Assembly (NCBI GenBank): GCA_964526295.1
Contig: CAZGKW010000055.1
Location: forward strand, 1 to 23,555
Source: CAZGKW01 sp964526295
GTDB lineage: Bacteria; Planctomycetota; Phycisphaerae; FEN-1346
Length of the DNA stretch: 23,555 nt
Direction of reading: 5' to 3'
Both the position numbers and the translations under genes were made by a program. Positions 1-7,987 of the stretch are shown here, piece by piece (position 1 is the stretch's first letter; each line of letters begins with the position of its first letter). Under the pieces are notes generated by a model. That model worked only from the letters and a program-made list of their open reading frames with translations, did no database searches and was not told the DNA's origin.

Positions 1-105
1 CGCGGCCGGGTCATCCGGATTGTTCGGCACCCAGTCGGCCCGGACCGCCGGCGCCAGCAGGGCCAGACCGGCCATCGCAACCAGCAGCATCGAGAATCGC
101 TTCAT
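1..105 (-). CDS. Secreted protein, N-terminal part only (runs off the window)
   Basis: The ATG (complement of 103-105) is preceded by a consensus ribosome-binding site, AGGAGG at 112-117, at good spacing. The 35 visible residues start with Met-Lys-Arg, then a hydrophobic stretch rich in Leu, Ala and Val ending near an Ala-Asp site, so this is a classical Sec signal peptide. The mature part starts Asp-Trp-Val-Pro-Asn-Asn-Pro. The protein is therefore exported, but the function cannot be told from this fragment. A good promoter lies at 343-371, giving a leader of about 230 bases. The PEP-CTERM remnant upstream lies on the same strand, so the gene could belong to an exported-protein group; that link is inference. 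Confidence 0.75.
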   Translation of the reverse strand, partial: MKRFSMLLVAMAGLALLAPAVRADWVPNNPDDPAA

Positions 106-272
106 CGTACGTCCTCCTGTCATGCCCCTCGTCCCGGACGGATTGCGGGCGCCGCATCCGCCCCCTCGGCACACGGTTCGCCGTCCCTTTTACCCGATCT
201 GCGGCGGCAATCGATGTGACTCGGGCGGCGGCCGGTCGGCCCCGCCGGACGTGCCCACCAAGACAGCGGGCC

Positions 273-289
273 CGGGACGAACCGTCCCG
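273..289 (-). other. Hairpin in the leader of the secreted-protein gene
   Basis: CGGGACG at 273-279 pairs perfectly with CGTCCCG at 283-289 around a 3-base loop. It lies within the predicted transcript between the promoter and the start codon. There is no T-tract, so it is not a classical terminator. It may be a leader structure affecting stability or translation. Confidence 0.4.
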
Positions 290-342
290 AGCCCTCTCCC
301 GCGTGCCGTTTCGCTTTGCCTACACCCCCAAACTCCATAAAG

Positions 343-371
343 AAAATAGCCCATATTGCGGGCGAAGTCAA
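343..371 (-). promoter_or_regulatory. Sigma-70-type promoter for the secreted-protein gene
   Basis: On the minus strand, TTGACT (366-371) is followed after 17 bp by TATTTT (343-348). It lies in the most AT-rich patch of the region and points at the gene starting at 105. Transcription would begin near 336. Confidence 0.55.
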
Positions 372-572
372 ACGGAATCCTGCAATTGCCGCCAGATTCA
401 GGCGAAAACGGGGCAAGCCCTAGGGGGAGACCCGTAGGCACCCGGGCCCACGGCTTGACGGGCAATACCGTACCAAGACCAAGCCGGTCGGCACGGCGGC
501 AAGGCCGGGCCCGCCCGGCAACAGAGGCGCCGCCTGGGGCCCTGCAAGCTCCCTCATTGGCAGGCTGAGTCC

Positions 573-833
573 TTACCGCCTGCGCCGCCTGAGGGGCGTC
601 GCCACTGCGCCCACGCCGAGAAGACCCAGCGTGGCCGGCTCGGGGATGCACCACGTGTCCACGATAAGCGTGTCGACGTCGATGTCGCCGCGGATGGTGA
701 ACCACTCCTGCTCGGGGTTCGGGAAGATCCGCCATTCATAGGCGGTGGTGAACCAGCCGTCCGTGTGGGGCCTCTCGCCGACCGGCGTGACGGGGAAGGA
801 CGGGTCGGCCGTAAACCCTTGAAGACAAATGAC
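573..833 (-). pseudogene. C-terminal remnant of a PEP-CTERM-sorted protein, no start codon
   Basis: On the minus strand an open frame of 87 codons ends with TAA at 573-575. Its end has the three parts of a PEP-CTERM sorting signal: Pro-Glu-Pro, a Leu/Gly/Ala/Val transmembrane stretch, and five terminal arginines. In such proteins an exosortase cleaves the tail and the protein goes to the cell surface or matrix. The preceding segment is rich in Trp, Phe, Thr and Asp, like the end of a beta-sandwich domain. The frame is closed upstream by an in-frame TAA (834-836) and contains no ATG, GTG or TTG start, so it cannot be a complete gene. The truncation coincides with a 7-bp inverted repeat, GCCGTAA (808-814) and TTACGGC (834-840). 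It is either a pseudogene broken at that point or the end of a gene interrupted by a frameshift. Confidence 0.7.
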
Positions 834-872
834 TTACGGCTAATAAAGCAGCACGGGCCTGTCGGTTGGAGC

Positions 873-911
873 GGCCCCCCATGGAGGCCCCCCGAGGCGG
901 CCCCCCGAGGC
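873..911. repeat. Short tandem repeat, 13-bp unit, three copies
   Basis: Two exact copies of GGCCCCCCGAGGC (886-898 and 899-911) follow a diverged copy at 873-885. The array lies between the PEP-CTERM remnant and the nitroreductase gene, in a stretch (834-1061) where no gene is seen. Confidence 0.6.
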
Positions 912-1061
912 GGCCCGCCCGCGCACGGACCCACATGGCCATATCGTTTCGCTCGTGCGGACCGCTTTCCGTTGGTGCGGCACCTGGTCCCGGGCCGGTC
1001 GCCGATTCCCGAGGAGGTGTCTGCTCGCAGGCGCCATCCCGGACCGCTACCCCTCAGGCCC

Positions 1062-1637
1062 TCAAAGACCTAGGACGATCTCCTCCAGGGCCCGTTTGGG
1101 GACGTGATGGACGCCATCGGCGTCGCGATAATACGTCACGTCGCCCCCGGCCGGGGCATCCTCCAGGACGCACCGCTCGGCCGGGACACCCAGCGCGACG
1201 ACCAGGAGGACCTTGTAGCGGTCGGGAATGCCAAACTCCGCCCGAATCTGGGGCCGTTCGATCGCCCCGAGCATACATCCGCCCAGCCCCCGCTCCACCG
1301 CCGCCAGCAGCATCGACTGGGCCGCGATCCCATGGTCGCACCCGGCGTCCTTGGCGATCTCGGTGTCCAGCAGGACGATGATGTAGGCCGCGGGGCGCTC
1401 GCCCTGGGCCGGGCCCGGCCAGTCCTTCAGGCCCCCTGCCCAGTGCAGCGACCGGAAAAGCGTCGCGCAGGGGCCTTCTTCGTGCACCAGCAGGTACTTC
1501 AGGGGCTGGCGGTTGGCGGCGCTCGGCGTCCTCCGGGCCAGGTCCACCAGGGCCAGCAGCGTCTCGGGGTCGATCCGCTGCGACTGGTCGAAACGCCGGT
1601 ACGAGCGGTTCCTCACGATCAGCTCTTCGACGGTCAT
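1062..1637 (-). CDS. Nitroreductase-family FMN oxidoreductase
   Basis: The product is 191 residues, a normal size for the nitroreductase superfamily, whose members bind FMN as dimers and reduce nitro compounds, quinones or flavins with NAD(P)H. Visible family features are the N-terminal Arg-Ser-Tyr-Arg-Arg-Phe motif (FMN phosphate contact), the Thr-Pro-Ser-Ala-Ala-Asn-Arg-Gln-Pro motif near residue 37, and the C-terminal Gly-Leu-Gly-Gly-Cys motif followed by Ile-Pro and a Gly-Val-Pro segment. The frame is open further upstream, but the ATG at 1637 is chosen because AAGGAG lies at 1646-1651 and because the family motif starts right after it. The gene is divergent from topA with about 317 bases between starts. 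No convincing promoter was seen. The substrate cannot be assigned. Confidence 0.88.
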   Translation of the reverse strand: MTVEELIVRNRSYRRFDQSQRIDPETLLALVDLARRTPSAANRQPLKYLLVHEEGPCATLFRSLHWAGGLKDWPGPAQGERPAAYIIVLLDTEIAKDAGCDHGIAAQSMLLAAVERGLGGCMLGAIERPQIRAEFGIPDRYKVLLVVALGVPAERCVLEDAPAGGDVTYYRDADGVHHVPKRALEEIVLGL

Positions 1638-1857
1638 CTCGCGATCTCCTTCACGCTCTGTCGCTTCAGGGTCTCCCAGGCGACAGGCTACCGGCGTGGC
1701 GCCCGGCGAGCAAGCTCGTCGACGACCCGCGCCCGTCGAAGCAACCCTCGCAGCCAAGCGCTTTCCGCCGCCGCGCTTGCCCGGCGAGCGGGGCCTCGCG
1801 GCTCGGGACTTCACGACCGGCGTACCATAGAAGGCGGCCGGCGCGAAACGCTGGACC

Positions 1858-1886
1858 TTGACACGGGGGCGGGCCGACTGTATAGG
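1858..1886 (+). promoter_or_regulatory. Sigma-70-type promoter for topA
   Basis: A perfect TTGACA (1858-1863), a 17-bp spacer and TATAGG (1881-1886) lie 68 bp upstream of the proposed GTG start of topA. Transcription would begin near 1893. Confidence 0.7.
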
Positions 1887-1954
1887 GCGCGGCCGCCGGG
1901 CGGCGGCCCGGATCAGCCGCCGGCCCGATGCGAAGAGACAGACCGGAGAGTGCT

Positions 1955-4546
1955 GTGCCGAAGAACCTCGTCATCGTCGAGAGCCCCGCCAAGGCCAAGA
2001 CCATCGAGCGATACCTCGGCAGGGACTTCCGCGTTCAGGCCTCCATGGGGCACGTTCGCGACCTCCCCCCGAAGAAGCTCGGCGTCGACGTCGAGAACGA
2101 CTTCGAACCGACGTACGAGCTCCTCCGCGGCAAGACCAAGGCCGTGGCCGCCCTCAAGAAGGCCGCCCGCTCCGCCCGCGACGTCTACATGGCGACCGAC
2201 CTCGACCGGGAGGGCGAGGCCATCGCCTGGCACCTGTGCGAGGCCCTCGGCTTGGAGCCCGACGCCGTCAAGCGGGTCGTCTTCAACGAGATCACGCGGG
2301 GCGCCATCGAGCGGGCGTTCGGTGAGCCGGGCCGGATCGACATGAACAAGGTCTCGGCGCAGGAGGCCCGCCGCATCCTCGACCGGCTCGTGGGGTACAA
2401 GCTCAGCCCGCTGCTGTGGAAGAAGGTGGCCAAGGGCCTCTCGGCCGGGCGGGTCCAGAGCGTCGCGGTCCGCCTCATCGTCGAGCGGGAACGCCAGATC
2501 CGGGCGTTCCGGCCGGAGGAATCGTGGCGGATCACGGCCCACCTCCACCGGCCCGACGACGACCGGGTCTTCAAGGCCGCCCTGGCCGAGGTGAACGCCG
2601 AGAAGTTCGCCGCCAAGAGCGAGGCCGACGTCCGGCCTATCGTCGAGGCCTTCGAGACCGCCCGGTACCGCGTCCGGTCGGTCGAGAAGAAGCGGACCGA
2701 GGACCGCCCCGCCCCGCCGTTCATCACCAGCCACCTCCAGCGGACCGCGGCCAACTATCTGAACTTCTCGGCCAAGCGGACGATGGCCGTCGCCCAGCGG
2801 CTGTACCAGGGCGTCGACCTGGGTCCCGAGGGGTCCGTGGCCCTGATCACCTACATGCGGACCGACTCGCACCGCATCGCGCCGTCGGCCCAGGCGGCCG
2901 CCCGCGACCTGATCGGAAGCCGCTTCGGCCAGGATTATCTGCCCGACGAGCCGCCGCACTACCGCTCCAGGGGCCGGGCCCAGGAGGCCCACGAGGCCAT
3001 CCGCCCGACCGACGTGGCCCGCACGCCCCAGGACGTCAGGCCGCATGTCGGCCGCGACGAGGCCCGCCTGTACGAGCTGATCTGGAACCGCTTCGTGGCC
3101 AGCCAGATGCGGCCCGCCCTGTGGGACGTCACCGACGTCGAGGTCGAGGCCACGTCCGGCGCGATGTCCGGCCTGTTCAAGGCCCGCGGCCGGACGCTCG
3201 TCTTCGATGGCTATACCAAGGTGACCGGAGCCCGGATGGGCAAGGACGACCAGGAGCTCCCGCCGCTCGACGAGGGCGACGGGCTCGACCTGAAGGAACT
3301 GGAGCCGACGCAGCACTTCACCCAGCCGCCCGCCCGCTACACCGAGGCCAGCCTCGTCCGCAAACTCGAAGAGCTCGGCATCGGCCGGCCCAGCACCTAC
3401 GCGGCCATCGTCTCGACCATCCAGGAGCGCGGGTACACGGAGCAGAAGAAGAACCTGTTCCTGCGGTGCGAGCGGCACCCGACGTGCCAGTACACCGTGC
3501 CGTGCGACCTCGCGGGCAAGCCCGTCGGCCCGGAGGTCCGGGAGGCGGCGGCCGAGGGCGCCGCCAGGGCCGAGGCGGGCGTCCCGACCAACGGCCGGAC
3601 CTACCTCTGCAACGCCTGCGGCACGACGATGGTCACCAAGACCGGCAAGCGGTGCTTCTACGCCACGAGGCTCGGCGAAGTGGTCACCGACAAGCTGGTC
3701 GCCCACTTCCCCAAGATCATGGACACGGGCTTCACGAGCCACATGGAGGACGAACTGGACGACGTGGAGGAAGCCAAGACCGACTGGCTCCACGTGGTCC
3801 GTGAGTTCTGGGGACCGTTCTCCGAAGCGCTGGAAAGGGCACGGGAGGAAATGGAAAGCGCCAAGAACGACGTGGCCGAGGATGCGGGGCCCTGCCCCGA
3901 GTGCGGCGGCGACCTCGTCAAGCGGTGGAGCAAGCGGGGGCCGTTCCTGGGGTGCTCGAACTACCCCGAGTGCAAGTTCACCCGCCCCCTGGAGGGCGAG
4001 GCCCGCCCCGAGCCCCAGCCCACCGAGCACGAGTGCGAGAAGTGCGGCGGCCGGATGCTCCTCCGCGAGGGTCGGCGGGGGCCGTTCCTCGGATGCGAGA
4101 ACTTCCCCGAGTGCCGCCACACCCTCCCCGTCGACGCCCAGGGCAACCCCGTGCGGCCCGAGCCGACCGGCCAGTCTTGCGACAAGTGCGGGGCCGACAT
4201 GGTCATCCGAAGCGGCAAACGCGGGCGGTTCCTGGCCTGCTCGGCGTTCCCCAAGTGCCGCAACACGAAGCCCCTGCCGGAGGAGCTGAAGGCGAAGGGC
4301 GGGGGTAAGGGGGCCGGCAAGAGTGGCTCGGCTAAGAGCGGCGCTTCCGGCGGCAAGGGCGGCGCGGCCAAGTCAAAGGGCGGGCCGAAGAAGGCCGTCC
4401 AGACCGACCGCGAGTGCCCCGACTGCGGCCGGATGCTCGTCATCCGCCACGGCCGACGCGGTCCGTTCCTCGGCTGCTCCGGCTACCCCGACTGCCGCCA
4501 CGCCGAGGACGTCCCACCCGACCTCCAGGACGCCGTCGAATCGTGA
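1955..4546 (+). CDS. topA: DNA topoisomerase I (type IA)
   Basis: The enzyme relaxes negative supercoils by cutting one strand through a tyrosine. The product is 863 residues. The N-terminal Toprim domain has the Val-Glu-Ser-Pro-Ala-Lys-Ala-Lys motif, and Asp-Leu-Asp-Arg-Glu-Gly-Glu near residue 82 binds Mg. The catalytic Tyr is Tyr300 in Tyr-Met-Arg-Thr-Asp-Ser. Four C-terminal CxxC...C...C zinc ribbons run from about residue 647 to the end. The last is separated by a Gly/Lys/Ala/Ser linker (about 775-815). The GTG at 1955 is chosen over the in-frame ATG at 1928 because GGAG precedes it and because TopA proteins normally begin right at the Lys-Asn-Leu-Val-Ile-Val-Glu-Ser strand. Oddly, a cysteine-rich insertion (about residues 500-570, Cys-x5-Cys and later Cys-x2-Cys) splits the core after the Arg-Pro-Ser-Thr-Tyr helix, before the usual Leu-Gly-Glu-Val-Val segment. 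Confidence 0.96.
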   Translation: MPKNLVIVESPAKAKTIERYLGRDFRVQASMGHVRDLPPKKLGVDVENDFEPTYELLRGKTKAVAALKKAARSARDVYMATDLDREGEAIAWHLCEALGLEPDAVKRVVFNEITRGAIERAFGEPGRIDMNKVSAQEARRILDRLVGYKLSPLLWKKVAKGLSAGRVQSVAVRLIVERERQIRAFRPEESWRITAHLHRPDDDRVFKAALAEVNAEKFAAKSEADVRPIVEAFETARYRVRSVEKKRTEDRPAPPFITSHLQRTAANYLNFSAKRTMAVAQRLYQGVDLGPEGSVALITYMRTDSHRIAPSAQAAARDLIGSRFGQDYLPDEPPHYRSRGRAQEAHEAIRPTDVARTPQDVRPHVGRDEARLYELIWNRFVASQMRPALWDVTDVEVEATSGAMSGLFKARGRTLVFDGYTKVTGARMGKDDQELPPLDEGDGLDLKELEPTQHFTQPPARYTEASLVRKLEELGIGRPSTYAAIVSTIQERGYTEQKKNLFLRCERHPTCQYTVPCDLAGKPVGPEVREAAAEGAARAEAGVPTNGRTYLCNACGTTMVTKTGKRCFYATRLGEVVTDKLVAHFPKIMDTGFTSHMEDELDDVEEAKTDWLHVVREFWGPFSEALERAREEMESAKNDVAEDAGPCPECGGDLVKRWSKRGPFLGCSNYPECKFTRPLEGEARPEPQPTEHECEKCGGRMLLREGRRGPFLGCENFPECRHTLPVDAQGNPVRPEPTGQSCDKCGADMVIRSGKRGRFLACSAFPKCRNTKPLPEELKAKGGGKGAGKSGSAKSGASGGKGGAAKSKGGPKKAVQTDRECPDCGRMLVIRHGRRGPFLGCSGYPDCRHAEDVPPDLQDAVES

Positions 4547-4629
4547 GCGCGAGACGTGTCTGCCGGTCGGTGGCGGGCCACGCCCTGGCCAGCCGTATCG
4601 CCGTGCGGCACCTTGCTCTTCGCGCGTAC

Positions 4630-4649
4630 CCGCGAACTTACGTTCGCGG
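4630..4649. other. Hairpin between topA and the TVP38-like gene
   Basis: CCGCGAAC (4630-4637) and GTTCGCGG (4642-4649) form a perfect 8-bp stem with a 4-base loop, 84 bases after the topA stop. No T-tract follows. It may act as a terminator or mRNA end structure. The rest of 4547-4843 shows no gene. Confidence 0.4.
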
Positions 4650-4843
4650 CTCGAGGCGAGCCTGCCGCCCGCGCCGTGGTCCTGAAGCCGAAGGCCTTCG
4701 CCGGCCGGATGCGGGGGGAACTCTGCGCGGCGTGCAAGAACTGCGGTGGCGGATCGAGGGCCCGCACTCCAGGCGGTCACGGGCCCAGGCAGGAAGCAAG
4801 TCTCCCTGACCGTAACGACGGCCGCCGCAGGGGAAGTTACTGC

Positions 4844-5524
4844 ATGGACCGCAGGCAACGACTGCATCTGAAACTCGCCGGCATCGTGGCGGTGCTGGTT
4901 GTGTTCGTCCTGACTCCCTACGTGCTCTGGCACGAGGAGATGGACGCCTATTTCACGTCAGCGGAGTTTGCCGACTGGCTTCGTTCCGCCAGATCGTACG
5001 GGTGGATGGTGGCAATCGCCTTGCTGGTCGGCGACCTGTTCCTGCCGATCCCGGCCTCGCCGGTCGTGGCGACGGCCGGAGTGATGTACGGCACGTTCTG
5101 GGGTGGCGTCGTGGGGGCCGCCGGCTCGTTCCTCGCAGGGGTGGTGGCCTATTGGCTGGCTCGACTGGCCGGAAGCAGGGCCGCGAGGCTCGTCACCAGC
5201 GAGCAGGAAATGGCGGACCTGCGGCAGTTCTTCGACACGTGGGGGGTGGGCGGCATTGTCGCTTCCCGGGCGATGCCCGTCTTGCCCGAGGTGCTGACGT
5301 TTATGGCCGGCCTGGCCCGCATGCACCAGGGACGCTTCTACGCGGCGCTGCTGGTCGGATCGGTGCCCATGGGGTTCCTGCTTGCGTGGGCCGGCGAGGC
5401 CGCGGGGGCGTCCTCCGGGCTCCTGCTCGTCCTGACGCTGGTTCCCGCGTGCCTGTGGTTCGTGTACCTGATCTGGCGACATCGCATTCAATCGCGGCGG
5501 CTGGAGAACGTGGGGACCCGATAG
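4844..5524 (+). CDS. TVP38/TMEM64 (SNARE-associated, DedA-like) membrane protein
   Basis: The product is 226 residues with an N-terminal membrane helix (about 10-28) and further hydrophobic segments through to the C-terminus. The central family signature is visible: Phe-Leu-Pro-Ile-Pro-Ala-Ser-Pro followed by Gly-Val-Met-Tyr-Gly and a Gly-rich helix, and later Ser-Arg-Ala-Met-Pro-Val-Leu-Pro-Glu. This superfamily contains lipid scramblases and flippases of the inner membrane; the substrate here is unknown. The frame is open upstream to 4556, but ATG 4844 is chosen because AGGGGAAG precedes it and the hydrophobic helix begins just after. The last residues (Gly-Thr-Arg) and the TAG stop are encoded by the left arm of the ~100-bp palindromic element at 5512-5611. 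The native C-terminus may thus have been altered by the element. Confidence 0.85.
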   Translation: MDRRQRLHLKLAGIVAVLVVFVLTPYVLWHEEMDAYFTSAEFADWLRSARSYGWMVAIALLVGDLFLPIPASPVVATAGVMYGTFWGGVVGAAGSFLAGVVAYWLARLAGSRAARLVTSEQEMADLRQFFDTWGVGGIVASRAMPVLPEVLTFMAGLARMHQGRFYAALLVGSVPMGFLLAWAGEAAGASSGLLLVLTLVPACLWFVYLIWRHRIQSRRLENVGTR

Positions 5525-5611
5525 CGGGGTCCGCGGACCGGAGGAGCCCTTCGCGTGCTCTGATTCGGCCCGCGGCGCGTCCCAGCGTTCGAATGCCTCT
5601 ATGGTGTCCCC
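5512..5611. repeat. Palindromic element, copy 1 (100 bp)
   Basis: The left arm (5512-5527) is related to GGGGACACSATAGAGG and the right arm (5596-5611) is CCTCTATGGTGTCCCC. Within this copy the arms are imperfect, so it is the most diverged of three. The sequence next to the right arm, GTTCGAATG, closely matches copy 3. It lies between the convergent 3' ends of the TVP38-like gene and the zinc-ribbon gene, and its left arm contains the TAG stop (5522-5524) of the former. Confidence 0.8.
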
Positions 5612-5624
5612 AGGCCGGCTCTCT

Positions 5625-5948
5625 CTACCGCCACGTGACCGAAGCAAAGTAGAAGCCCGACGTCGCGTTTCGGCCGCGCTTGGCTCGATGGACCGCCGAC
5701 GCCATGCCGCCTTCCGGCACCGTCTCATGCTCCGCGAAGAGGGCGGCACGCAGCTCCCCGCTGTCGAGGTAGCTCCCGTGCGTGGGGCAGACGGCCCGGA
5801 CCGCCCCGCCCCACTTCTGGGCCAGCATCCGTGCCCCGCAGAGCGGACACCGCCTGAGCGTCGGCCGCGCCGGCTGCTGCTTGCGTCCGGGACCGGCCAT
5901 CGCTTCGAGGGCCCGCGTCACGCGATCCGCATCCGCCGCCCGTTTCAT
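5625..5948 (-). CDS. Small zinc-ribbon protein (TFIIB-type ribbon)
   Basis: The product is 107 residues. The centre has Cys-Pro-Leu-Cys-Gly-Ala-Arg-Met, then 11 residues on Cys-Pro-Thr-His-Gly and Leu-Asp-Ser-Gly-Glu-Leu, matching the TFIIB-like zinc-ribbon pattern CPxC...CPxxG.W.D.GEL with one ligand apparently replaced by His. The N-terminal third is a charged helix. Such small proteins are common but have no single known function. The frame stays open to 6284 upstream; ATG 5948 is chosen because GGGAGG precedes it and the upstream residues look non-coding (rich in Arg, Pro and Ser). The gene converges on the TVP38-like gene. A longer N-terminus cannot be excluded. Confidence 0.6.
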   Translation of the reverse strand: MKRAADADRVTRALEAMAGPGRKQQPARPTLRRCPLCGARMLAQKWGGAVRAVCPTHGSYLDSGELRAALFAEHETVPEGGMASAVHRAKRGRNATSGFYFASVTWR

Positions 5949-6274
5949 CGCCTCGACCTCCCGGTTCGTGCCATCTCGGCACTCCACCAGGAATACACCG
6001 GTCGAGGCACGCCTATTCACGCCCTTCGGCACCCTGACGCCTTCTGGCACGCCGGGCCGTTCGAGCCGAGTTCGATTCGAGCCTACGCTCAGCGCGGCAG
6101 GCCCTCCAGACCCACCGCGCGGAACCTGTACGATACTCGGCGCGGCGGGGACGGAGCACCGACCGCGCGGCTGGTGGTGTGTCGCTCGCGCAACGTCTGG
6201 ACAATCCGCCCGCCGGAGCGTACAACTTCTCGCCGAAGCCGCACGGGGACGACCGAACGCGACGAGGGGAATCG
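5949..6274. other. Divergent intergenic region
   Basis: This 326-base stretch separates the zinc-ribbon gene (minus) from the secreted protein (plus). It holds the plus-strand promoter candidate at 6198-6226. No other gene or clear minus-strand promoter was found. Confidence 0.45.
6198..6226 (+). promoter_or_regulatory. Promoter candidate for the secreted CHB_HEX-domain protein
   Basis: TGGACA (6198-6203), 17-bp spacer, TACAAC (6221-6226). Five of six bases match the -35 consensus and four of six the -10. The start codon is 48 bp downstream. Confidence 0.5.
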
Positions 6275-7987
6275 ATGACCGCACGCCTGACCACGTTCAT
6301 AGCCGCGCTCGCGGCGTTTCTCCTGACAGCGGCCTGCCCCGCCCTTCGGGCGGCCGACGCCAGCGCCTGGGACAAGGCCCCGGACGCCCCCGGCTATGCC
6401 AGGGCCAGCGCCCACGAGCCGAACTACGCCGACCGGGCCGTCTGGCCCCTGACGGGCAAGGAGGCGTTCGCCAAGGAGACCTGGCCGAAGGCCCGCCTGC
6501 TCGTCTGGGCCCGGCCCGGGACGAGCGGCGCCCTCGACGACGCGGCCAACTGGCTGGAGGCCGGCCGCCCCGCCGCGAAACCGCCCGACCGCGAGACCGA
6601 CGTCGTCCTGCCGGCCGCCGGGAAGGGCTATCGCGCTACGAAGCGGAACGGCGAGGTCCGTCACGCGACGGTCGGCCGCAACGCGATGATCATGGGCGGC
6701 CACCGGGGCGAGCTGGAGGTCTGGGGCAACCTGTGGGTCAAGGACGGCGGCCGGGCCTACTTCGTCGCCATCCGCGGGCCGGGCCACACCTTCTTCCGCA
6801 TGGACCGGGCCGCCTTTCCCACCGCCTCGAACGGCCTGAAGTACGGCCACACCGGCAAGGGCGCCGGCGACTGGGCCAACCGCTCCCAGATCTCTCACAA
6901 GTTCCAGTTCTGCAAGTACGGCGACGGGTCGTCCGAGTTCATCGGCAACTTCGGCGTCAGCGACGAGATCATGATCCAGCACGGGCGGCTCGTCCTGAGC
7001 GGTCACCTCCGGTGGAGCGGCGTGACCGGGAAGGGCGCCCTCGAGATCTACGACGGCGGGGTCCTGGAGCTCCAGTCCGGCTCGACGGCGGGCCCGTTCC
7101 TCCACACGAACGCGAAGGGCGTCTATAACATCGACATCTATCGGAACGGCACGCTCCAGGCCGGCTCGCCCAAGCGGCCGCTGACCGCCGACTGCCGCCT
7201 GATGCTCGGCTACGCCGAGGCCGACCGGGCGGGCCGCTCGGGCCTCTACGCCGCCGCCGGCTCGCACCTCCGCACCTTCAGCGCCGACCCGGCCCGGCAC
7301 CGCCTGGTCGTCACGTCGCTCGTCTCCGACCCGGACTACTATAGCGGCCAGGGCCGGCGCCTGGGCGACCCCGGCCGGAAGGCCAGCGGCACGGCGGGCG
7401 TCTCGATGGACCTGGCGGGGAGCGTCCGCTTCGACGGGGTCCTCTTCGACTACGTCGGCCGCGGGGGCATCCGCCTGGCCGACCCGTCGGTCCGAAACGA
7501 ATGGACCCACGTCGCGTTCGGCCCGAGCAACGCCGCCGGCCCGGACGACCTCTTCGGCAAGGTGACCGTGGACCCGCACGTCTACTACCACAAGCGGGGC
7601 GACGGGCAAAGCGAGTACGGCCTCACCGTGAAGGCCGTCTCGTCGATGGCCAAGTTCATGGAGGAGGAGGACCCGTACGAGGTCCGGGCCGAGCCGCCCG
7701 CCTCCCGCATGGCCACGAAGGACGTCGGGCCGAGCCGCGGCCACGGCAGGAAGGGCGCCCCCGTGCCCGTGCCGGTCCTCTTCGAGAAGCCCGTCGAGGT
7801 GACCCTCTCGAACGCCCTGGGGGCCCCGATGCATTACACGACGGACGGCACCGACCCGACGCCGGAGTCGCCGAAGTACACCCGGCCCGTCCGGCTGACC
7901 GAGACGACGCAGCTCAAGGTGCGGGCGTACCAGCCGGGCCGCGACCCGAGCGCCCCGTTCGCCGTGACGTACACGTTCAAGGAATAG
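6275..7987 (+). CDS. Secreted protein with C-terminal chitobiase/hexosaminidase-type domain
   Basis: The product is 570 residues. It starts with a signal peptide (about residues 1-27: Arg, then Leu/Ala/Phe-rich, ending near Leu-Arg-Ala-Ala-Asp). A Cys follows Leu-Thr-Ala-Ala in it, but the lipobox is poor. The middle (about 70-400) is Gly/Asp-rich with many short beta-strand patterns, including repeated segments with Gly-Gly-Val-Leu and Leu-Glu-Leu-Gln-Ser-Gly, suggestive of a parallel beta-helix, though I cannot name a family. The last 65 residues (about 505-570) match the CHB_HEX_C type of beta-sandwich: Met-His-Tyr-Thr-Thr-Asp-Gly-Thr-Asp-Pro-Thr, then Leu-Lys-Val-Arg-Ala-Tyr. That domain sits at the end of many secreted planctomycete proteins. 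ATG 6275 has GAGGGGA at 6264-6270. The substrate or partner is unknown. Confidence 0.8.
   Translation: MTARLTTFIAALAAFLLTAACPALRAADASAWDKAPDAPGYARASAHEPNYADRAVWPLTGKEAFAKETWPKARLLVWARPGTSGALDDAANWLEAGRPAAKPPDRETDVVLPAAGKGYRATKRNGEVRHATVGRNAMIMGGHRGELEVWGNLWVKDGGRAYFVAIRGPGHTFFRMDRAAFPTASNGLKYGHTGKGAGDWANRSQISHKFQFCKYGDGSSEFIGNFGVSDEIMIQHGRLVLSGHLRWSGVTGKGALEIYDGGVLELQSGSTAGPFLHTNAKGVYNIDIYRNGTLQAGSPKRPLTADCRLMLGYAEADRAGRSGLYAAAGSHLRTFSADPARHRLVVTSLVSDPDYYSGQGRRLGDPGRKASGTAGVSMDLAGSVRFDGVLFDYVGRGGIRLADPSVRNEWTHVAFGPSNAAGPDDLFGKVTVDPHVYYHKRGDGQSEYGLTVKAVSSMAKFMEEEDPYEVRAEPPASRMATKDVGPSRGHGRKGAPVPVPVLFEKPVEVTLSNALGAPMHYTTDGTDPTPESPKYTRPVRLTETTQLKVRAYQPGRDPSAPFAVTYTFKE

Larger units (their letters stand above)
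106..572. other. Non-coding stretch with leader and promoter
   Basis: No convincing gene is seen in any frame. The stretch holds the leader of the secreted-protein gene (105 to about 336), a 7-bp hairpin at 273-289 and a minus-strand promoter at 343-371. Bases 330-415 are clearly more AT-rich than their surroundings, as expected for a promoter. Nothing recognisable lies between about 420 and 572. Confidence 0.5.

Noticed and set aside
106..336. Cyclic-di-GMP (GEMM) riboswitch in the leader of the secreted protein
   Set aside because: A GGCAAA-like start is present, but the conserved second module (ACGCAAAGC-type) is missing.
1913..4120. Long open frame of 735 codons opposite topA
   Set aside because: It mirrors a confidently identified gene in GC-rich DNA and its product is low-complexity (Gly, Leu, Val, Asp, Arg) with no motif.
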